From an uncultured Dorea sp. (GTDB taxonomy: Bacteria; Bacillota; Clostridia; Lachnospirales; Lachnospiraceae): DNA of 19,979 nucleotides. Made by a program: the position numbers and the translations under genes. Under the pieces are notes generated by a model. It did not search any database, was not told the DNA's origin, and worked only from the letters and a program-made list of their open reading frames with translations. Location: NCBI RefSeq assembly GCF_934294775.1, contig NZ_CAKRAH010000049.1, positions 1 to 19,979 of the forward strand, given 5' to 3'. Within the stretch, counting starts at the first letter, position 1; each line of letters starts with the position of its first letter. This document shows positions 14,726-19,979 of the stretch, piece after piece.

Positions 14726-15424
14726 ATGACAGAAAATATTAATCATCCGGTCGTATTAGAGACGAAAAAATTAGGTAAAACATATCACACAGGAGGAAAC
14801 TATTACCGGGCACTGAAAGGAGTAGACCTGAAAGTGTATAAAGGTGAGTTCCTTGGAATTATGGGACCATCCGGCTCCGGAAAAAGTACATTACTGAACC
14901 TGATCTCTACGGTCGACAGACCGACGGAAGGAAAAGTACATATAGAAGGAAGCGATGTATTTGCATTAAAGGAAAATGAACTGTCCAGATTCCGCCGGGA
15001 GAAACTTGGATTCATCTTCCAGGACTATAATTTACTGAATCAGATGAATGTGTACGAGAATATTACACTTCCAATGACACTTGTAAAAATGTCAAAAAGC
15101 GAACAGAAAAAAAGGGTAGATGCGCTTGCGCAACTCTTTGGTCTGGAAAAAATACTGGATAAAAAACCGGCGAATTTGTCAGGAGGCGAAAAACAGAGAG
15201 TAACTGCGGCAAGAGCGATCATCATGAATCCGGTTGTAGTGATGGCAGATGAACCAACCGGGGCCTTAGATTCCAGATCCAGTCAGAAATTGATGGAAGT
15301 TTTAAAACGGATGAATGAAGAACAAGGCGTGACGATTGTGATGGTGACACATGATGATTTTGCTGCAAGCTATTGCAGCAGAATCGTGCGGATCAAGGAT
15401 GGACATGTAGAGAAAAGCGAATAA
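14726..15424 (+). CDS. ABC transporter ATP-binding protein, BceA-like
   Basis: 232 residues. Walker A G-P-S-G-S-G-K-S-T (47-55), Q-loop Q99, signature L-S-G-G-E-K-Q-R-V (151-159), Walker B V-V-V-M-A-D-E-P (170-177, catalytic E176), D-loop G-A-L-D and switch H209. The F-I-F-Q-D-Y-N-L-L segment places it in the MacB/BceA/LolD branch that works with FtsX-type permeases, here the one at 13239-14603. AGGAGA lies about 8 nt before the ATG. The gap to the permease holds no terminator. A weak promoter-like pair (TTGCAC 14643-14648, TAAAAG 14666-14671, 17-bp spacer) could give it separate expression, but this is doubtful. Confidence 0.95.
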   Translation: MTENINHPVVLETKKLGKTYHTGGNYYRALKGVDLKVYKGEFLGIMGPSGSGKSTLLNLISTVDRPTEGKVHIEGSDVFALKENELSRFRREKLGFIFQDYNLLNQMNVYENITLPMTLVKMSKSEQKKRVDALAQLFGLEKILDKKPANLSGGEKQRVTAARAIIMNPVVVMADEPTGALDSRSSQKLMEVLKRMNEEQGVTIVMVTHDDFAASYCSRIVRIKDGHVEKSE

Positions 15425-15509
15425 ACACGATTTTGAACATAAAAATAAATACAAAAAAGATATGAAGATATTAGAGTATGTCAGAAAGTAGAAAGAATGG
15501 AGCGGTAAA

Positions 15510-15653
15510 ATGAAAAAACTCTTAAAGATAATGGTATTGACAACTATGATCGCAGGGGCAGCGGGAGTGGTGTTCGTAGAAGGATACCTGCGATGTGAAG
15601 AAGAACTTTCCAGAAAAGAAAAAGAAAGGTGGCTGCAAAGCCAGCAGGAATAA
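15510..15653 (+). CDS. 47-residue membrane protein, unknown
   Basis: A short open frame with GGAG 7 nt before its ATG. It has a lysine-rich start, one hydrophobic segment (about 5-24) and a strongly charged C-terminal half rich in E, K and R, ending W-L-Q-S-Q-Q-E. One cysteine lies at residue 29. It follows the ATPase gene by 85 nt and precedes the next small gene by 28 nt in the same direction. I do not recognise a family. The ribosome site, typical small-membrane-protein layout and tight context support a real gene. It may be a subunit or tether for the redox proteins that follow. Confidence 0.6.
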   Translation: MKKLLKIMVLTTMIAGAAGVVFVEGYLRCEEELSRKEKERWLQSQQE

Positions 15654-15681
15654 GAAGAATAAAGGAGAATGGTGAATAAGA

Positions 15682-15825
15682 ATGAATAAAGTACAAAATC
15701 TTCAGAGGATTATCATCTTAATACTGGCGGTGGCAGCCATTATATTTGGAATTATGCAACAGGAACATATGGTAGTTATGAAAAAAGCAGTGAACATCTG
15801 CATGGAATGTATAGGAGTAGGATAA
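15682..15825 (+). CDS. CD1871A-family CxxC motif-containing protein
   Basis: 47 residues, with AAAGGAGA about 13 nt before the ATG; a GTG between them leads to an immediate stop. One hydrophobic helix (about 8-25) is followed by a short tail ending N-I-C-M-E-C-I-G-V-G, the C-x-x-C plus I-G-x-G terminus that marks the CD1871A family. In Firmicutes these small proteins occur next to a 4Fe-4S membrane protein and a TlpA-type thioredoxin, exactly as here. The stop codon overlaps the next start by one base (TAATG), giving translational coupling. It may relay electrons or thiols between those two partners; the chemistry is inferred. Confidence 0.8.
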   Translation: MNKVQNLQRIIILILAVAAIIFGIMQQEHMVVMKKAVNICMECIGVG

Positions 15826-16700
15826 TGAAGACAGGATTTAGACATATCATACAGCTGGTAGCGGCAGCATTGTGTAATGGCTATATAACCGGATTTCGGG
15901 AAAAGACAATTTTCAGAGGGAAAAGTAAGAGGGCATGTGTACCGGTACTGAACTGCTATTCCTGTCCGGGAGCGGCGGGTGCATGTCCAATCGGCTCATT
16001 ACAGGCTGTTTTAGGAGACAGTAACTACCGGTTTTCCTTTTATGTATTGGGAACACTGACATTATTTGGGGTACTTCTTGGAAGAATTGTATGTGCATTT
16101 CTGTGTCCGTTTGGAATGATACAGGAGTTATTATATAAGATTCCGGTGCCAAAATTAAAATTACCGGAAAAAGTGGATAGGGTATTACGTTATTTAAAAT
16201 ATTTGATACTGTTGGGATTTGTTATCATCGGACCTGTGTTTGTGACAAATGAATTTGGAATGAGCAGTCCATATTTTTGCAAACTAATCTGTCCCGCGGG
16301 AACACTCGAAGGAGGAATCCCGCTGGTATTATCAAATCCTGTTCTGAGAAATACCGTAGGAAATCTGTTTTTCTGGAAGATGACAGTGCTGGTGGTTGTA
16401 CTCGTAAGTTCTATGATAATATACCGGCCATTTTGTAAATACATATGCCCGCTTGGAGCATTTTACGGGGTGTTTAACCGGTTTAGTTTTTTTAAGATCC
16501 GGGTGGAAAAAGAAGCGTGTATTGATTGTGGAATGTGTGAAAAAAAGTGCAGGATGAATGTAAGAATATCCCGGAATAAGGATCAGGCTGAATGTATCCG
16601 CTGCGGGGAATGCAAAGAAGTTTGTCCGGTGAATGCAATTAAAACAGAGATTGGAGGAAAAGTAATATGTACAAAGGGAAAAGAATACTTCAGAAAATAG
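15825..16700 (+). CDS. NapH-like 4Fe-4S membrane protein
   Basis: 291 residues from the ATG at 15825, coupled to the preceding stop. An upstream in-frame ATG at 15807 lies inside that gene and is less likely. Several membrane helices (about 72-92, 125-141, 175-200) are interspersed with cysteine motifs C-Y-S-C-P (44-48), C-A-F-L-C-P (90-95), C-K-L-I-C-P (152-157) and C-K-Y-I-C-P (204-209). Two ferredoxin-type clusters follow: C-I-D-C-G-M-C-E-K-K-C (232-242) and C-I-R-C-G-E-C-K-E-V-C-P (257-268). This is the NapH/YccM/CcdA-functional-analogue type of membrane iron-sulfur protein that carries electrons from the cytoplasm across the membrane. The likely acceptor is the thioredoxin lipoprotein encoded next, whose gene overlaps by 34 nt. 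Confidence 0.9.
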   Translation: MKTGFRHIIQLVAAALCNGYITGFREKTIFRGKSKRACVPVLNCYSCPGAAGACPIGSLQAVLGDSNYRFSFYVLGTLTLFGVLLGRIVCAFLCPFGMIQELLYKIPVPKLKLPEKVDRVLRYLKYLILLGFVIIGPVFVTNEFGMSSPYFCKLICPAGTLEGGIPLVLSNPVLRNTVGNLFFWKMTVLVVVLVSSMIIYRPFCKYICPLGAFYGVFNRFSFFKIRVEKEACIDCGMCEKKCRMNVRISRNKDQAECIRCGECKEVCPVNAIKTEIGGKVICTKGKEYFRK

Positions 16701-17710
16701 TGCCAATGATGCTGGCAGTCACAATAACAGCCGGAGCTATAAGCGGATGTGCTGTGATGGAATCAGAGAAAAAAGAGATAGGAGGAGTCACAGTAAATGG
16801 AGATTACGATGACGAAACGAAGACACTGTGGACAGTGAGCGGAGGAAAAGTGACGTGTGAGAATGAAATGCGTATCGTTTTTGGAAATGTAGGAACCGGG
16901 GTTATATCACCGGCAGAATGGGTAAGTAATGGTGATAATATGATCTACATGGAAAGCATCAGGGGGTATGATATAAGCCTTGTACTTTCTACAAGAGCGA
17001 AAACACCATATATAAGATTTCTGTGCGAAAAGAACAAAAAAGACATAGAAGAGATTAAAAAGGAAAATCAGGAATATCAAAAGATAGATAAAATTGTGTC
17101 ATATAAAGGAAACACCTATTATATTGCTTATAATGAAACACTCAACAGGGAAGCAAATCCAGGAAGTACAGAAGAAGATGAAGTATTTTACAAGAAGATG
17201 GCAGATGTCATACCAAGGCTTAAGAAAGATATTATAATTGTTCCACCAGTAAAGATGAATCTGGAAAAAGTTGTAGATGAAAAACTTCTGGCAAAGATGA
17301 AGATCAAAGATACGAATGGAAATGTGGTAACTTCTGAGATATTTAGAAATTATGATATAACAGCAGTCAATATATGGACGACCTGGTGCGGACCATGTGT
17401 GGAAGAGATGCCGGAACTTGCAAAGCTATATAAGGATCTCCCGGCAAATGCGAACTTCATATCTGTCTGCATGGATGGAGAAGAAGAGCAGGAAAAAGCC
17501 AGAAAGATACTGGAAAAATCAAATGCAGAATTTGTAACATTACTAGGAGATGAAAGGCTGAGGGAAGGTGCGTTTGGAGATGTTATAGCATTTCCGACAA
17601 CAGTCTTTATTAACAGGGAAGGAAAAATGGTGGGAGATCCATTTATGAGTCCGGGAAATAAAGCAACCTATCGTGCTCTGATAGAAGAAAAATTGAATAT
17701 CGGGAAATGA
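16667..17710 (+). CDS. TlpA-like thioredoxin lipoprotein
   Basis: 347 residues, with GGAGG upstream of the ATG. The lipoprotein signal is I-S-G-C, with C28 lipidated, so the protein sits on the outer face of the membrane. Residues about 35-190 form an N-terminal region I cannot place; ordinary TlpA lipoproteins lack so long an extension. The thioredoxin fold (about 200-345) has the active site W-T-T-W-C-G-P-C (237-244, cysteines 241 and 244), followed by E-E-M-P-E-L, and the cis-proline loop F-P-T-T-V-F-I-N. Overlap with the 4Fe-4S gene and the CxxC protein before it suggest an extracytoplasmic disulfide-reducing chain. The next gene makes a cysteine-containing lipoprotein peptidase that could be a client. 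Confidence 0.92.
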   Translation: MYKGKRILQKIVPMMLAVTITAGAISGCAVMESEKKEIGGVTVNGDYDDETKTLWTVSGGKVTCENEMRIVFGNVGTGVISPAEWVSNGDNMIYMESIRGYDISLVLSTRAKTPYIRFLCEKNKKDIEEIKKENQEYQKIDKIVSYKGNTYYIAYNETLNREANPGSTEEDEVFYKKMADVIPRLKKDIIIVPPVKMNLEKVVDEKLLAKMKIKDTNGNVVTSEIFRNYDITAVNIWTTWCGPCVEEMPELAKLYKDLPANANFISVCMDGEEEQEKARKILEKSNAEFVTLLGDERLREGAFGDVIAFPTTVFINREGKMVGDPFMSPGNKATYRALIEEKLNIGK

Positions 17711-17750
17711 TTTTATAGATAAAACAACAAAAAAAAGAAAGGGAAAGATA

Positions 17751-19868
17751 ATGAGAAGAAGCCAATGGATTGCGGTGCTGCTTTCTGCTGCAATATTATG
17801 CAATGGATGTACGATGCTCGCAGTTCAGAAAGAAGAAAAAAAGACAGAACAAAAGACGGAAGAGAGCCAGAAAAAAGAAAAATCACGGGTAGATAGAACA
17901 TCTGGAAAACCGTGGATTGATTCAGATCTGGACGGTGCAGTGACGAAAAAGACAAAGGTGGATCTCAAAGATGATTTTGCAACAGCGGTTAATAAAAAGT
18001 GGTTGTTGGAAAACCGGCTTCAGGAGGGCGAAGTCTCAAATAGTACATTTGATGAAATAAGTAATACCACAGCAGAAAGAATTAAGAAACTGATTACAGG
18101 AAAGAAGTATGCCGGCAATACAGATATAAAGAGCATGCGGGACTGTTATGAATTGTGGATGGATTGGAAAAGCAGGAATAAGATGGGGATGTCACCTGTT
18201 ATGCCAATTGTAAAAAAGCTGAAACAGATTCAGACAATAGAAGAACTGCATCAGTTTCTGACATTGCCTGCAGAAGAACGTGGAGACCTTGGACTGGTAG
18301 GATACGATGTGGAAAGAGGATTGGGCAATTCAGAGGAAAAGATAGTGTGGATCGGACCTGTGGATCTGTCGCTTGGAGACAGCGCAGAGTATAAGCAGAT
18401 GACAGAAGCGGGCAAACGTTCCAAAAAAGCCGCAGATCATTTGAGCTATAAGCTGTTGAAAAAGGCTGGATTTCGCAGGAAGGAGATAAAACAGATAGTG
18501 GAAAATGCTTTTCAGTTTGAAAAACAGCTGGCACCGTCTATTATGACATCGGTAGAGAAAAAATCAGCAGATGGTGTAAAAAATCAGAATCATCCAGTCA
18601 CAAAGTCTGAACTGGAAAATCTTCAGGGAGAAGTCCCGGTGACGCAGATGATTCTTCAGGAGGGATTTGAAGAACAGGATATCCAGAACATGAACCTGAC
18701 AATGCCAGAATGGCTGGAGGGATTAAAAAAATTGTATAAGGAAGAAAATGTACCTCTGATCCGTGATTATATGCTGATCAATTATCTGAAAGAGAAAGCG
18801 CCTTATCTGGATAAAGAATGCTACACATGGCTTATAGATGAGTCAAATGAGATAAATGGAACAACCGGATATGATAAAGACAAAGATGCGGCATGTACAG
18901 CTGTCCAGGATCTGATGGCGGAACAGGTTGCAAAAGCATATAGTGAAGTATATGTTACAAAAGAGGACAAAGAAGCACTGACAGAATTAACACATGATAT
19001 CATAAACGAGTACAGAAGCATGCTGCAGGAGGAAACATTCTTAAGTAATACAACAAAGTCTTATGCAGTAGAAAAACTGAATAATATAAAAATACATATC
19101 TTATACCCGGAAACATGGCCGGACTATGCCGGGATTGAGATAAAAAGGAAGTCGGATGGTGGAACTTACTGGGATGCAGCAGAGGAAATAAGAAAATCAA
19201 AACATAAGTATATGATTGAGAGTATACATGACAAAGATGATAATGAGGACTGGAGTGAAGGTGCACTTACAACAGATGTCAACTGCTATAATAGCATCAT
19301 GGAGAATTCGATTAATATTCTGGCCGGATGGTGTCAGGGAAAAAATTATAACAAAAAAATGTCAAAAGAAGAACTCTATGCCAATGTTGGATATGCAATT
19401 GGGCATGAGATATCACATGCGTTTGATTCCGAAGGGGCGCAGTTTGACAAGAGTGGAAACTTATTGAACTGGTGGCAGGAAAACGAGTTAGAAGAATTCC
19501 GGAAAAAGAATGATAAAATGGCACAATATTACAGTGCAATGTATCCATGGAAAGGCGCCAAACTGGAAGGAATGATCCTGACAGGTGAAGCGGGAGCTGA
19601 TATGACATCAATGAAATGCATGCTGCGTATGGCAGAGAAAATCCCGAATTTTAACTATGATAAATTCTTCCGTTCTTACGCTTCCTGCCACAGAAGTATT
19701 ATGACACTGGAAGAGCAGGAAAATAATTATCTGGGAGATGAACACCCACTTGGATATCTCAGAATCAATACGGTTCTGCAGCAGTTTGATAAGTTTAATG
19801 AGGTGTATGATATAAAAGAAGGCGACGGGATGTATCTGGCGCCGGAGGATAGGGTGATTATATGGTAA
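17751..19868 (+). CDS. M13-family (neprilysin/PepO-like) zinc metallopeptidase lipoprotein
   Basis: 705 residues. The lipobox L-C-N-G-C lipidates C20, and a charged linker of about 40 residues follows. The catalytic domain has H-E-I-S-H (zinc ligands H552 and H556, base E553) within a classic A-F-D-S-E-G-A-Q-F-D context. The third ligand is E613 in G-E-A-G-A-D (D617), and H665 is in D-E-H-P. Length matches family norms of about 650-700. Departures: the substrate-binding N-A-Y-Y motif reads N-C-Y-N, and the usual C-terminal C-x-V-W reads V-I-I-W. Seven cysteines lie in the mature part. It should cut peptides outside the cell. It is 40 nt downstream of the thioredoxin lipoprotein in the same direction. 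The substrate is unknown. Confidence 0.93.
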   Translation: MRRSQWIAVLLSAAILCNGCTMLAVQKEEKKTEQKTEESQKKEKSRVDRTSGKPWIDSDLDGAVTKKTKVDLKDDFATAVNKKWLLENRLQEGEVSNSTFDEISNTTAERIKKLITGKKYAGNTDIKSMRDCYELWMDWKSRNKMGMSPVMPIVKKLKQIQTIEELHQFLTLPAEERGDLGLVGYDVERGLGNSEEKIVWIGPVDLSLGDSAEYKQMTEAGKRSKKAADHLSYKLLKKAGFRRKEIKQIVENAFQFEKQLAPSIMTSVEKKSADGVKNQNHPVTKSELENLQGEVPVTQMILQEGFEEQDIQNMNLTMPEWLEGLKKLYKEENVPLIRDYMLINYLKEKAPYLDKECYTWLIDESNEINGTTGYDKDKDAACTAVQDLMAEQVAKAYSEVYVTKEDKEALTELTHDIINEYRSMLQEETFLSNTTKSYAVEKLNNIKIHILYPETWPDYAGIEIKRKSDGGTYWDAAEEIRKSKHKYMIESIHDKDDNEDWSEGALTTDVNCYNSIMENSINILAGWCQGKNYNKKMSKEELYANVGYAIGHEISHAFDSEGAQFDKSGNLLNWWQENELEEFRKKNDKMAQYYSAMYPWKGAKLEGMILTGEAGADMTSMKCMLRMAEKIPNFNYDKFFRSYASCHRSIMTLEEQENNYLGDEHPLGYLRINTVLQQFDKFNEVYDIKEGDGMYLAPEDRVIIW

Positions 19869-19979
19869 TTGGTGTTTAATGTACTATTTCATTGTGGCCT
19901 CTCGGTCCATGAGAAAGCGCTGGTATCCTATTTGCTGCTAGATGTCACGATGCAGAAGTTCTAAGGCAGTCCGACTTTC

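Overview
The window reads as low-to-mid GC Firmicutes chromosome, most likely a gut Lachnospiraceae (Blautia / Dorea / Mediterraneibacter-like). This rests on AGGAGG ribosome sites, LPxTG surface proteins of the SpaA type, a pilus-locus signal peptidase and sortases typical of that family, and a CD1871A / 4Fe-4S / TlpA redox cassette. No RNA gene, insertion sequence or CRISPR array was seen.

Left edge (1-2117): the 3' side of a broken TauE/SafE exporter fragment runs into a hairpin terminator. Opposite it, on the minus strand, lie two paralogous XRE regulators. Each has an N-terminal helix-turn-helix and a two-helix membrane anchor, and their recognition helices are almost identical. The non-coding DNA holds three good promoters and two pairs of a 15-bp palindrome, GCAAG-N5-CTTGC. 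One pair sits next to the -35 box of the first regulator, the other next to the -35 box of the pilus operon. Spacing is identical in both places (31 bp centre to centre, abutting the -35). This is the most striking signal in the window.

Pilus operon (2118-12574, plus strand), closed by a strong terminator at 12624-12670: a coiled-coil protein with 24-bp tandem repeats, a dedicated signal peptidase I, a 1179-residue adhesin or tip pilin (LPATG) with five perfectly spaced Cys-His-His-Cys units, the major pilin (LPETG), a class C sortase, a base or minor pilin (LPQTG), a second sortase, and a LytTR response regulator with its GHKL histidine kinase. The inferred logic is: the signal peptidase processes the pilins, the class C sortase polymerises them, the second sortase may attach the fibre to the wall, and the membrane-anchored XRE proteins and/or the LytTR system decide when the operon is on.

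Right side (12875-19868, plus strand): a YxeA-family protein, a shortened BceB-like permease and its ATPase, two 47-residue membrane proteins (one of the CD1871A CxxC type), a NapH-like polyferredoxin membrane protein, a TlpA-like thioredoxin lipoprotein and a lipoprotein M13 zinc metallopeptidase. From 15682 to 17710 the genes overlap or nearly touch, so this part looks like one transcription unit. Whether it is co-transcribed with the ABC transporter genes is less certain, because of gaps of 122 and 85 nt. The last 111 nt (19869-19979) hold nothing recognisable.
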